DNA of 64,000 bases from RGIG8700 sp045648505 (lineage in GTDB: Bacteria > Bacillota > Clostridia > RGIG6154): positions 1 through 64,000 of the forward strand of contig JAZROD010000019.1 in NCBI GenBank assembly GCA_045648505.1, given 5' to 3'. The notes under the pieces were generated by a model that saw only the letters and a list, made by a program, of their open reading frames with translations, made no database searches and was not told where the DNA came from. Below are positions 26,070 through 35,300 of this stretch, piece after piece; within the stretch, counting starts at the first letter, position 1; each line of letters opens with the position of its first letter. A program made the position numbers and the translations under genes.

Positions 26070-27916
26070 TAGGCTACCTCCTTTGCTGTACCTGCAATTA
26101 CGCCTACACCGTTTACAACTGATACTTCATAAATGTAATCAGGTTTAAGGTTTGGTTCTTTAATCCATTTGATTTCAACCGCTTCGTCAGTTAAAACTCC
26201 AAAAGAGAACGCACTTACATCCGAAGGTGTTTCGAAACTAAACATAAACTCGTCAAGTTTTGTTGTTGATGCTGTGTCAAGAGTAACTGTGAGTGAAGAT
26301 ATTCCTGTGAATGTATAATACTCATTTGCAAGTATTGTAGCTTCTGCTGTGTTTAAAGGGTAAATAAAAGGCGTACAGTCTGAGCCGATATTCACAAATG
26401 TATATCCGTGTTCTTTTGCAAATGCTTCTGCCGTTGAACCTGCGTAGCCGTATACAACACCATCTGTTTCATAAACATCAGAAGAAAAAACCTGCCCCAC
26501 TTCAAAACTGCTAAAATCAAAATCAGGATTATATACATACAAATTGAATTCTAATTCATAAGCAGCCCAAAAGCTAAACTTATCTACATTGCTTGGGATA
26601 ACAATATCTTGATGATAATCCCACACAGCAAATGTTTTCAATGTTTGAGGTATTGTTACCTTTCCAAAAGTTGCTCCACTTGCACTGGTGCCGTTGACCA
26701 AGTTTATGATTTCAATGCCTTCATTCAATATGCATTCGCCTACGATGAACATATCGAACGCATTATTGTAATAATCTATACAACCGTATATATTAACAAG
26801 AGTGCTTGGGAATATTATTTTTTTTGCTTTTATATAAATTGGGTATGTGCCATCAGGATAAAAAACGTTACCACTATCGTCGTCATAATCAGGATATTTT
26901 GGATATATATTTCTAACACCATACGGAATGATAACAACATCGTGTTCAATTATAGGTCTTTTTTGTGCTTCTAATATGCCACCAACAATCCACACATCAT
27001 CATCCGTTAATATGTGAACATCCGTTGTGCCGTATAGTTTGAGGTTCATCTCGTCAATATCAGCCTTATTATTTTTTATATCTGTATCGTCATAGTTCTC
27101 AAGCCCTGCAAGTTTCTCTTTTTCCGCTGTGGTGTAATTATTGTCTGTATGTACATATTTTGCATCTTGAACCACATCTGAAGGTAACTTATAATTTTCA
27201 AGCCCTGCAAGCTTCTCTTTTTCTGCTGTGGTGAAATCTTCTGTTGAAAGTTTTTTGCCATCTTCTTTGTCGACCTTATTTTTAAGTATATTTAATACAT
27301 TTGCCGCAAAATTCGCATCGTTCCCAAGTGCTTCTGCAAGTTCCTTAAGAGTGTCAAGTGCTTCAGGTGAAGAATTTACAATTTCTGCAGCTTTATCATC
27401 TGCATACTTTTTCAACTCATCTTTAATTGCTGTATCGTCATAATTATTTAGCTCGTCAAGCTTTGTCTTATCTTCATTTGTAAAGTCATTCGTAGAAAGC
27501 CCTTTGCCAGCTACTTTGTCAACCTTCCCACCAATCAATCTGAGCATTTCTGTTGCAGCATTTTTGTTATCGCCTAAAGCCTTTGAAATTTCTTCCAATG
27601 TATCAAGCGTTTCAGGAGCCTCTCCCACAAGGTCTGCGACCGACTGTGAGATTAAATCTTTAAGCTCACTTTTAAGTTCTTCAAGCTTATTTATTCCATC
27701 ATTTGACAAAGGTTTGTCAACATCTGCCGTATTATCCACATTCGAAAGTGCGTTGTTAAGCTCTGTTATAAGACTTGCAATCTTTTCTCTTAAAGCTTCT
27801 GGGAATGCATCAAATACTGCCTGATTGTCTGCAATGTTACCTGTTAAAGGATTTGTTCTCCCCTTAACTCGCACTTTGTTAAACTGTTCACTTTCAAAGT
27901 TTGCCTCTATTTTCAT
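26069..27916 (-). CDS. Repeat-rich tail fibre protein
   Basis: A 615-residue fibre. Residues about 60-280 hold repeated units: 'GEAPETLDTLEEISKALGD' and 'NSSPEALDTLKELAEALGN', plus 'TxExKxKLxxLxNYDDT' four times, the pattern of phage fibre shafts. The C-terminal half has leucine-rich, BspA-like surface repeats (VVIIPYGVRNIYP, GYAGSTAEAFAKEHGYTFV). Probably distal receptor-binding fibre. Start at 27916 with GAGAGGTG seven bases upstream; a frame extends six residues further but overlaps the ribosome site. Confidence 0.75.
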   Translation of the reverse strand: MKIEANFESEQFNKVRVKGRTNPLTGNIADNQAVFDAFPEALREKIASLITELNNALSNVDNTADVDKPLSNDGINKLEELKSELKDLISQSVADLVGEAPETLDTLEEISKALGDNKNAATEMLRLIGGKVDKVAGKGLSTNDFTNEDKTKLDELNNYDDTAIKDELKKYADDKAAEIVNSSPEALDTLKELAEALGNDANFAANVLNILKNKVDKEDGKKLSTEDFTTAEKEKLAGLENYKLPSDVVQDAKYVHTDNNYTTAEKEKLAGLENYDDTDIKNNKADIDEMNLKLYGTTDVHILTDDDVWIVGGILEAQKRPIIEHDVVIIPYGVRNIYPKYPDYDDDSGNVFYPDGTYPIYIKAKKIIFPSTLVNIYGCIDYYNNAFDMFIVGECILNEGIEIINLVNGTSASGATFGKVTIPQTLKTFAVWDYHQDIVIPSNVDKFSFWAAYELEFNLYVYNPDFDFSSFEVGQVFSSDVYETDGVVYGYAGSTAEAFAKEHGYTFVNIGSDCTPFIYPLNTAEATILANEYYTFTGISSLTVTLDTASTTKLDEFMFSFETPSDVSAFSFGVLTDEAVEIKWIKEPNLKPDYIYEVSVVNGVGVIAGTAKEVA

Positions 27917-27927
27917 ATAATCACCTC

Positions 27928-30099
27928 TCAATATTTCTTATAATTCCCCGTCTTATATCTTTTCTCAATACCAAGCACACCCATTCCCTGCGACTTTTCT
28001 TTGTTTCTCACCATAAACTGCAAGGTTGAATATTTCTTCACTTTTGTGTTTAAAGGAATGATAGTTGCAACATCCCTTGTGTTAAAGGATATAAGCGAAA
28101 AATCAAAATCCGAAAAATCAAGCATACCTGCAGCTGCAGTTTTAACCGGTTTGTCCTTTTCTTCTTTATCTGTAATAACATAAACTTCAGCCGAAGAACG
28201 GGTATAAGGTTTTATCATGATTCCGCACCCTCTTTTAACCATAGTCTTTAAAACCATAAAAGAGCCGTCATCATCAGCTTTGGTCTTAAAGTATGCATCA
28301 ATCGCTTCTGCCTTTTCCCACTCAAGGTCCACATCGTTAAACCTTCTCATATCCTTTATATCAGAGTTAAACTTGCCGATATATGAACCATTCTCATTGT
28401 TTTTATAAAAATACAGTTCATCGTCAATCAAAAAGAACTCATCAGCAAAGATGTTGTCCCACACCGTAGACTCATAATAAAAGGTCTTATAAAATGGTGA
28501 AGAAACATCTTCGATATAAGCTTTGGCATTAACATTTAAAACAAAAGCAGTTCCCTTATCATCATTCACTGCAACAATAACAATGTTCTTCCATCTTGTC
28601 ATAACCGCTTTGCTTAAGTCATACTTTTCAAGTTCAGGATTAACAAATCCGCTTCTTGATGCTACGCATTTTTCCTGAGCTATGTATGTGCTTTGAATTG
28701 CAAACACACCATTTTTTGCAAGGAATAAAGGTTCGTCCTCAATCGATGTAAAACCTTTGTCAGACACTGCTCCAACACCGGGGATTCCGGTGGTAACCTT
28801 AAACACCACATCTTCATCAGTAAGCTCACCCTTAACAAGGTACAAATTGGCATCTTCAACACTATCTTCCTTATGAACTGCAAGATATCCTGAAAGCTTT
28901 GAAAAACCTAAAACACCTTTATCATCTGCGCCAACGGTTATATAATTAAGATCAGGAAAATATAACGGATTGTTATAATCCGAATACCAAATATAATTTT
29001 TATATTCTTCATTGCCAGTAATGAATATTCTGTCATCATTGTTTATCCCGAACTTAACAGCTTTATTGCAATTACAGATATTTTTCTTTTTGCTTTCTTC
29101 ACTTGTTTTGGCTACATAAGTTATTCTTAAATTGTCTGTAATTCCATCATAATACATTTCAGGCGGACCAAACACATACGCAAAGCTTCCTGCTTCAACT
29201 CTTTTTTTAAAATATATTTGGACTTGCTCTTCATTGTCATCCCATCTATACACAGAAGCTTTTTTGAGTGCCTCTATCATTCCTGCAGTCTCATTTCCTG
29301 CTTCGATTCGGTCGTGTATCTCTTTATCAACATCAACCCATTCCTGTTTGGTATTAAACACTTCTATCTTTTCTATCGTTTCAACTTCTCCATCAAGTGT
29401 AAGCCACATTGAGGGATATGCTTTTTTCTCTGTACTACCACCTTTGTATTCTTCTTTTATATCAAGGTAAAAGTTGCATATTCTTTTTTGTGTCAGCTGA
29501 TTAACCTTTTCATAAGACTTTCCTCCTTCAGTAAACACTTCTTTTACAACTGTTCCACCTTCATATCGTATATATGATACAAAGTTTCTCCCTACAGTAG
29601 TCGTAGGCACATATGCTTCATCCATAGCATTGTAAGCTTTTAAAGCACCGCCTTCATTTTTCTTAATGCAAATATATCCTGCCTTGTTAATAACATAAAT
29701 GCAGTCGTTCATAGAAAACATAATGCTTTTAGATTCATTAAGATATATATAAGTATCGCCTTCTTCTCCCAAAGGATTATTTTCACCTGCAAAAGCTATT
29801 GGAGTCTCCAAATCATCTTTAGTATTAACTCTGCATATCCGTCTCCCAATATGCATAAAGATTATTCTGTCTGCATCAATATCAGTAACACAACTCCCGT
29901 ATATCTTTGCAGTTGAATTTGTTTTCCTCCATCCAAGTCTCTTTTCGGGAAATCCGCTTTTATCAAAAACAATGTTTCTGCAGTCTGCAAATCTGCTTCG
30001 GTCCACAGACACCTCTTCAGGTCTGTAGTCCACACCCTTAAAATCCTTATAGCTTGTGGTATACACAGCAGGTGCAGAAGGTACTGAAAACCTCGCCAT
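27928..30099 (-). CDS. Large tail-hub or stabilisation-like phage protein
   Basis: A 723-residue protein placed right after the head-tail adaptor. It starts with PAVYTTSYKDFKGVDYRPEEV and CRNIVFDKSGFPEKRLGWRK; this 'first line then list of repeated beta blades' pattern resembles phage tail-needle or hub proteins built as a beta propeller. Long beta-rich body (LAKNGVFAIQ, SGYLAVHKED). A short-tail hub (P22 gp10-like by position) is inference. ATG at 30099 overlaps the adaptor stop (TGATG); GGGGGTGG lies upstream. Confidence 0.6.
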   Translation of the reverse strand: MARFSVPSAPAVYTTSYKDFKGVDYRPEEVSVDRSRFADCRNIVFDKSGFPEKRLGWRKTNSTAKIYGSCVTDIDADRIIFMHIGRRICRVNTKDDLETPIAFAGENNPLGEEGDTYIYLNESKSIMFSMNDCIYVINKAGYICIKKNEGGALKAYNAMDEAYVPTTTVGRNFVSYIRYEGGTVVKEVFTEGGKSYEKVNQLTQKRICNFYLDIKEEYKGGSTEKKAYPSMWLTLDGEVETIEKIEVFNTKQEWVDVDKEIHDRIEAGNETAGMIEALKKASVYRWDDNEEQVQIYFKKRVEAGSFAYVFGPPEMYYDGITDNLRITYVAKTSEESKKKNICNCNKAVKFGINNDDRIFITGNEEYKNYIWYSDYNNPLYFPDLNYITVGADDKGVLGFSKLSGYLAVHKEDSVEDANLYLVKGELTDEDVVFKVTTGIPGVGAVSDKGFTSIEDEPLFLAKNGVFAIQSTYIAQEKCVASRSGFVNPELEKYDLSKAVMTRWKNIVIVAVNDDKGTAFVLNVNAKAYIEDVSSPFYKTFYYESTVWDNIFADEFFLIDDELYFYKNNENGSYIGKFNSDIKDMRRFNDVDLEWEKAEAIDAYFKTKADDDGSFMVLKTMVKRGCGIMIKPYTRSSAEVYVITDKEEKDKPVKTAAAGMLDFSDFDFSLISFNTRDVATIIPLNTKVKKYSTLQFMVRNKEKSQGMGVLGIEKRYKTGNYKKY

Positions 30100-30719
30100 C
30101 AGTACCACCCCCTGACGGATTCAAAAGTCTGTCCGGTTGAGCCACCTTTGTTTGTATGAAGCTCTGCAAGTGCTTCTTTTTTCGCTTCGTATATATTAAG
30201 ATAAGATGTCGCAACAGATGCATCATCCTCAAGATATAATCTGTATGCCATATAATACACAAGCGCAGATATAACTCCGTCCGGGATTTCAATTAAGGCA
30301 GAGGCTTCCGTGTTTTCATCAACAATCACAGGCTTCACATTAATTCCAACCTTATAGTTGCCATCCTTTTCAAGCACAATTATGTCATTTGATATCAAAT
30401 CATAAAGCACAGTCTTCTTATATTTACCAGTAGCAGTATCATATCTGTAAACTTCGTCGCAAAGGGATATGTATTTATTGTTGTTCTCAAGCTTATCTTT
30501 AACCTTGACAAAGTCCCCTGCCATTGCTTCCACATCAACAAAATCCTTGCACTCAATCACATTTGCATATAAGTCATCAATGCCCGAATTGAATGCATGA
30601 TGCATATTGAACATATATTCCGCAACAGATGCATCCTCTGTAGTAACCTTGCTTGAGCCTGTATTATTCGAAAACATAAGTCCAAGCACTTCGTCGCATA
30701 TACTTTCCCAAGTTCTCAT
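30099..30719 (-). CDS. Head-tail adaptor-like protein
   Basis: A 206-residue helical protein between capsid and tail hub. N-terminus TWESICDEVLGLMFSNN; C-terminal helix ALVYYMAYRLYLEDDASVA, reminiscent of the connector proteins next to portals. Assigned by position and helical content; no signature motif. The ATG at 30719 is preferred; a TTG 18 bases upstream would place the ribosome site GGAAGGG inside the gene. Overlaps the hub gene (TGATG), so translationally coupled. Confidence 0.6.
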   Translation of the reverse strand: MRTWESICDEVLGLMFSNNTGSSKVTTEDASVAEYMFNMHHAFNSGIDDLYANVIECKDFVDVEAMAGDFVKVKDKLENNNKYISLCDEVYRYDTATGKYKKTVLYDLISNDIIVLEKDGNYKVGINVKPVIVDENTEASALIEIPDGVISALVYYMAYRLYLEDDASVATSYLNIYEAKKEALAELHTNKGGSTGQTFESVRGWY

Positions 30720-30789
30720 TTTTTCACACCCTTCCAAAAAAGGGCGAAAACCTCTTTCGCCCTTTTAAATATGTACTATTAGTTTAATA

Positions 30790-31791
30790 TTAAAGTGCAG
30801 AACCGCCGGTTATACCACCGATTGCAAATGCTCTCCAGTCTTTGAATCCGCCTGAATATCTTTCACGGCCACTCCATACATTGTTGTCGTTTTTATTGTC
30901 AATGTATGATTTAACCTGAAGTGCAACTCTTTCATTGGCAACAGCACCAAGAGCTTCTTCGTTGTATTTAGAATCCATAACGATGTATGGCATTGTCGCA
31001 TTGTTTGATACGATGAATCTGTTAAGGTAGTTCCACACAATAATATTCCATCTGCCGAACTGATAGTTCATAGCATTGTCGGATGTGTTTGGTGATTTTT
31101 CAGAAGCAACAGCTTCAAATGCCGCATCCTTAAGTGCTGCAATGTTAGGAATAATAATTGTATCCGGAGCAATATCAAGGAGATTGCCGTTATCATCGCA
31201 GAAGTTCTGCATCTGTGTTTCAATCTTGCCAAGATTTGCCGCAGTTAAATCACATGCGAACATATTACTCTGAATGAGCTTTTTATCTGTTTTTGATGTG
31301 TGCCCTGTGTTAAAGAGTGGTTTGCCGTCCTCTGCAGTAACATCGTAGTTCTTGCCTGCAAAATTAACAACATTGCCCTGATAAGCACCGCCGAGAAGTG
31401 CTGCAAAGAATTTCTCCCTTGTTCTCTTTGAAGATTTAATTAAACTTTTTCCAAAATTTCTCATATCAAGGGTTTTATTATCTTCTCTCATAGTCTGTGT
31501 GATTGCAAAGCTATTTTTCCATTCGTGTGGATAAATAATCTTTTTATATCCTTCCTGAAAACCATTTTCGGGATATGCACCTGCTTCACCTACATCTTCG
31601 AAGTCACCAAGTGAGGTAACACCTGTAAGTGCAAGAGCAAACCCATCAGAATCCATCTTATTAAAAATCATTTTTGCTACGGAAATTCTATCCATAGCTT
31701 CAGCAGTTTCCTCCATCACCATTGCTATAGGCTCCTGTACTGCACCGTATAAAGATGCATTAGCCTCAGGTGAAATATGTACTAAACTCAT
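30790..31791 (-). CDS. Major capsid protein
   Basis: A 333-residue capsid subunit of the Mu gpT/HK97-like group. Seen: N-terminal EPIAMVMEETAEAMD, an E-loop-like GEAGAYPENGFQEGYKKI, then PHEWKNSFAITQTMRED, and a C-terminal TIIIPNIAALKDAAFEAV strand-helix found in gpT-type heads. It follows decoration and scaffold genes in the expected order. A hairpin-flanked gap of 70 bases precedes the adaptor gene. Confidence 0.85.
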   Translation of the reverse strand: MSLVHISPEANASLYGAVQEPIAMVMEETAEAMDRISVAKMIFNKMDSDGFALALTGVTSLGDFEDVGEAGAYPENGFQEGYKKIIYPHEWKNSFAITQTMREDNKTLDMRNFGKSLIKSSKRTREKFFAALLGGAYQGNVVNFAGKNYDVTAEDGKPLFNTGHTSKTDKKLIQSNMFACDLTAANLGKIETQMQNFCDDNGNLLDIAPDTIIIPNIAALKDAAFEAVASEKSPNTSDNAMNYQFGRWNIIVWNYLNRFIVSNNATMPYIVMDSKYNEEALGAVANERVALQVKSYIDNKNDNNVWSGRERYSGGFKDWRAFAIGGITGGSAL

Positions 31792-31806
31792 CTAATCTCT
31801 CCTTCC

Positions 31807-32202
31807 TTATTTAAGTCTTACAATAACTTTTCCGCCTTTGGCAGAATCTAAAATTTTTACAATTTCAGCACCTTTGTTTGTTGTTGGTGGAGTTGCAGTA
31901 ACTTCAAGACCATCTGCTGAAATTGTTACAGCACCTCCAACCTTAAGGCTTGTGCCTGCAACTGATAAAGTAGTTAAGTATTCCTCGTGTTCTCCAACTC
32001 TTGAAACTCTTAACATATCGCCATCCTTGGCTGTTTTATTTTCGTGGCAAATGTATGCAACATTCACATCGCCATTTGCTTTTGTGGCAAAGCCGCCACT
32101 TATAACCAATGCTTCACCTTCAACATACACTTCGTCTGCTTTTGCAGGAACTGATGTAAGTGTAAGCGAAAGACCTACATCTGATTTGTGTCTTATAAAC
32201 AT
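31807..32202 (-). CDS. Head decoration or fibre-like protein
   Basis: A 131-residue beta-rich, Ala/Gly/Val-rich protein (VSVPAKADEVYVEGEALVIS, CHENKTAKDGDMLRVSR). The size, composition and place between scaffold and capsid suggest a capsid decoration protein. Start at ATG 32202 with AGAAAGGA nine bases upstream; a further upstream start would overlap the scaffold gene by 23 bases. Moderately sure it is structural, less sure of its exact role. Confidence 0.6.
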   Translation of the reverse strand: MFIRHKSDVGLSLTLTSVPAKADEVYVEGEALVISGGFATKANGDVNVAYICHENKTAKDGDMLRVSRVGEHEEYLTTLSVAGTSLKVGGAVTISADGLEVTATPPTTNKGAEIVKILDSAKGGKVIVRLK

Positions 32203-32206
32203 CTTA

Positions 32207-32968
32207 TCAATCCTTTCTATATTTTTCATAGTGTTTCTGATACTCGGCTTCAGTCTTGCCGGGCATCATCTGCTTGTAAATCTTTAGGGTGTCCGCAGGA
32301 ATAGTTCCTCCTGAAGACATTCCACCTTTATTACCACTTAAATGGTCTTTACCCGACATCTGGTTTATAACCTGCTGTCTTACTTTGCCTTCGTCTGCAG
32401 ACATCAATCTTTCAAAGTTGGCAAGTATATATGCTTCCGATAAGCTCTTGCCTCCTGCTCTGTAGATTCTGTCCACATCCGCAAAGCTGTCGGCATTCAT
32501 CACATCGTCAAAGCTCTTGATTGAAGGGTCAATCTTCATAATTGCTTCAACCTCTTTGTTGAATGCAACCTTTGAAGCTTCCGCTTCTCTCTCATTGATA
32601 ATGCTCTGTGCCTGTCTAACTAAAGGATTATTCGCAATAACTTTGTTAAGAGCAGATTCCACTTCACCGCCATCAACCCCGAATAACTCACCAAGACTCT
32701 CACGGTCCTTGTCTGCAGCTTCATTTTCAAGAGCCTTCTTGAAATCGTCTGCATTTTTATAACCTCTGGCTTTAGCCATATTGTCCCAGTAGTTTCTTTC
32801 ATTGTTGTATCTGCTTTCAGCTTCTCTTCTTGCCGCCGCAAATCTTGCGTTATCATCTGCACTCTGTACTGCCTTGTCAGGTGTAGCGACTCCCTGATTG
32901 TTTTCGCTTGAATTATCGCCAGCATCAGCGACCTGCTGGTTGTTTGCGCTTGTATTTTCTAATTCCAT
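32207..32968 (-). CDS. Phage scaffold-like protein
   Basis: A 253-residue soluble protein with an acidic, Asn/Gln/Asp-rich, disordered N-terminus (about 1-45), a long charged coiled coil (ARFAAARREAESRYNNERN, NEREAEASKVAFNKEVEAI), and a basic C-terminal end (KTEAEYQKHYEKYRKD) that suits capsid docking. These are general scaffold features. Position between portal and capsid agrees. No motif is decisive. Confidence 0.65.
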   Translation of the reverse strand: MELENTSANNQQVADAGDNSSENNQGVATPDKAVQSADDNARFAAARREAESRYNNERNYWDNMAKARGYKNADDFKKALENEAADKDRESLGELFGVDGGEVESALNKVIANNPLVRQAQSIINEREAEASKVAFNKEVEAIMKIDPSIKSFDDVMNADSFADVDRIYRAGGKSLSEAYILANFERLMSADEGKVRQQVINQMSGKDHLSGNKGGMSSGGTIPADTLKIYKQMMPGKTEAEYQKHYEKYRKD

Positions 32969-33040
32969 TTCTTTCTCCTTTTCAATTTTCGATTTTTGCG
33001 CTTTTCGTGCGATTTTGGTTTGTTGATTTTGTTGTTAAGG

Positions 33041-33163
33041 TTATTTGCCGACTCTTAAATCTTTGCCGGTTTTAACCTTTGGCTTACCGCCACCCTTTGG
33101 CGGATAAGGTGCTTTCATAACACCGTTCCCCGAATTAATCGGTACAACTCTTTTATTAGCCAT
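33041..33163 (-). CDS. Small basic phage protein (40 aa)
   Basis: ATG at 33163, preceded by AAAGGGGAG nine bases upstream, opens a 40-codon frame with Pro/Gly/Lys-rich composition (PYPPKGGGKPKVKTGKD). Ends with TAA at 33041. Lies between portal and scaffold genes in the same direction. The strong ribosome site supports translation; function unknown. Confidence 0.5.
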   Translation of the reverse strand: MANKRVVPINSGNGVMKAPYPPKGGGKPKVKTGKDLRVGK

Positions 33164-33289
33164 TAAGCAACTCCCCTTTCTATAATTTTCAAGATGAACG
33201 AACAAGCATTCGCCCTTCTTTCTTGCTTGAATTTTACCACCCTTACCCTATCAGTTACCGCAGACTTTCGTAACAACTTTCACAATAAA

Positions 33290-33400
33290 AAAAAGCCTCC
33301 CTTGTGTAAAGGGAGGTGTCACGAAGTGACGGAGGGATTGTAATTCCTAACTCCTAATTCCTAACTTCTAATTCTGCATTGTGAATTCTACATTCTGCAT
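33290..33400 (-). repeat. Palindromic repeat plus heptamer array
   Basis: A hairpin element (CCTCCCTTGTGTAAAGGGAGG followed by GTCACGAAGTGAC) at 33296-33335, then tandem CCTAACTCCTAATTCC-type heptamers (33340-33372), then ATTGTGAATTCTACATTCTGC-type units. The array runs into the 3' end of the portal gene and supplies its last codons. Confidence 0.8.
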
Positions 33401-35194
33401 TGCTTCTGCCCTTGCCTGTTCCTGCGCAAGCATTTCCGCTTCCTGTTGCTTTTCAAGCTCTGCTTCAAGTTGCTTTTTGATTCCATTCGCGCCCGGATAG
33501 TGCAGTGTAGCCATGAGATTCCAAAACCTCATAAGAGTATTAACATCCGTTGGGTCTCCGAAGCAACCTTTTTCAAAGTTCATTCTCGTCTCCTGCCACA
33601 TAACTTCTCTTGAAGATGCAAGACTTCCTGAAGGATCTGTCGCAAATAAATAATCAAGGTTATAGTAATATTCCCCTGCTTCATCAACTTCAACGAAATC
33701 ATACTTTGAAAATTCCTCAAAGATAACATTGCCCTTTTCATCCTCGTTATAAACCGGTCTTGGCTCATCTGCAAATGCTATATAAAACTTAGCCATAATT
33801 TCAAATATCTTGCTGTAGCAAGTATTTTTCATTATCTTCTTACTTTCAAGCCTGCCTGCAGTCTGTTGCGCCGCAAACTGTTTAGCCGCACCTGATGTAG
33901 CAGTAGGGTCTCTTCTGCCCTGGAATGAATCTGTGATTCCTAAAAGGTTTCTCGCATCCTGATAGAGCCTATCCCTCTGCTCGTAGTTTCTGCCCACATC
34001 AGCTTGAGCGGTAAAGGTGTTAAACAGATTCATATCTGCAGGCTTAACAACCTCCACCACTTTTAAGTTCTCATCAGTAGTTTTGATTTTATACCCCTTC
34101 GGCATAGTGAAGAAGCTTCCGCCGGTCATAAGCTTCTCAATGGTATCTGTATCAAGCTTTTTAAGCTCGTTCTGCATGTCCTTGATAATTTCAACATCGC
34201 TCTCACCAAGAAACGATCCATACTTTGAAGTGTTTCTTCGAAGCACAACAGGATACACATCAGGCTTATAATATCTTACCTTTGTTCCCTTTGGTATGAT
34301 TTCGTCATACTCAATTTCTCCGTTTTCATTTTTTCTCTCACGAAGCGCAATATCATCTCTTATAATTTCATATTCCTCTGTCTTCATCTCAAAGGACCTG
34401 CTGCCGCAATTGCATACCTTGTCCATGCAGACCTCTCCGCACTTTTTGCATCTTCTCAATTTTCGTGCCTGATAGTCATCCATAAACTCAATAAGTACAT
34501 CATTAACCCAGCTTAATCGTCCTATGTGCCCTTCACTGTTCTTGAAATAGCAAATAACTTGTGTAACCTTGTCCTCCGCAGTTGATTCGCCCTTACCTCT
34601 TATTTCAGGAGCTTCTTCCGCTTCTTCATCAACATCAACGCCATATCTGCTCTTTATGTATTCTTTTGTCTGTGAAAGAAGGATAAAGAAATAATCCATC
34701 TCTTCAATCTCATATACCCCGTCCTGCGGTATAAACTGTTTAGGATGCAATATTCTTATATCAAGGTCACCCACTGTGTTATGTGTCCTTTTGAAATTGT
34801 CCCATTCAATCCATACAATGCTGCCGCCCTGCCCCGGTGTGATTCTTTCCTGAAGGTCATTCATAACCTCAAAGTCAAATTTGTCAAGGTCATTTCTCAG
34901 TTTATTTTCAAGCTTGACAGCATTATTAGTCAACCGTTCCTTTAATGCCGTAACCTTCGGATATGGAATAGCATTGTCAACCTGTGCCTCAATAAGCTCA
35001 TATACAATGTTTCTCACATAAGTCGCATCTTTAGCTTTCTTTCCGGGTGCACCTGTTATTTTCTTTGTTCCGTTTATAAGGTCCTCATATTCTTCCATCT
35101 TTTCAAGCTTTTTAGAATAAGCATTTCTTGCATTTTCATACTTGTTTTTGTAACTTTCAAAAGCCCGTAACTCTTTTTCTTCAAATTTTTTCAT
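33368..35194 (-). CDS. Phage portal protein with inserted zinc ribbon
   Basis: A 608-residue portal. Portal features: LIEAQVDNAIPYPKVTA near 68, the wing region with IWEWDNFKR-type strands, and the C-terminal crown helix (KKQLEAELEKQQEAEML). Between the wing and the stem, near residues 250-275, it carries a four-cysteine cluster CKKC-x4-C-x4-CNC, an extra zinc ribbon. The last residues (VEFTMQN) come from the intergenic repeat array. Ends with TAG. Together with terminase and capsid this defines the packaging module. Confidence 0.82.
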   Translation of the reverse strand: MKKFEEKELRAFESYKNKYENARNAYSKKLEKMEEYEDLINGTKKITGAPGKKAKDATYVRNIVYELIEAQVDNAIPYPKVTALKERLTNNAVKLENKLRNDLDKFDFEVMNDLQERITPGQGGSIVWIEWDNFKRTHNTVGDLDIRILHPKQFIPQDGVYEIEEMDYFFILLSQTKEYIKSRYGVDVDEEAEEAPEIRGKGESTAEDKVTQVICYFKNSEGHIGRLSWVNDVLIEFMDDYQARKLRRCKKCGEVCMDKVCNCGSRSFEMKTEEYEIIRDDIALRERKNENGEIEYDEIIPKGTKVRYYKPDVYPVVLRRNTSKYGSFLGESDVEIIKDMQNELKKLDTDTIEKLMTGGSFFTMPKGYKIKTTDENLKVVEVVKPADMNLFNTFTAQADVGRNYEQRDRLYQDARNLLGITDSFQGRRDPTATSGAAKQFAAQQTAGRLESKKIMKNTCYSKIFEIMAKFYIAFADEPRPVYNEDEKGNVIFEEFSKYDFVEVDEAGEYYYNLDYLFATDPSGSLASSREVMWQETRMNFEKGCFGDPTDVNTLMRFWNLMATLHYPGANGIKKQLEAELEKQQEAEMLAQEQARAEAMQNVEFTMQN

Positions 35195-35209
35195 ATTCTT
35201 CTCCCTTCA

Positions 35210-35300
35210 TTGCCGTAAGGCACATCATTGGCGAAGCCACTTCATAAGCGAAGCGGCTTCATATTCCGTTAGGAATACATCATTGCACTTAAGTGTGCTA
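35210..35300. repeat. Array of five mini-hairpins
   Basis: In a row: TGCC-gtaa-GGCA, TGGC-gaa-GCCA, AAGC-gaa-GCGGCTT, TTCC-gtta-GGAA and GCAC-ttaa-GTGTGC, separated by the short linkers acatcat and tcatat. The unit repeats in form and not in sequence: each hairpin keeps base pairing while its letters change. Confidence 0.75.
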
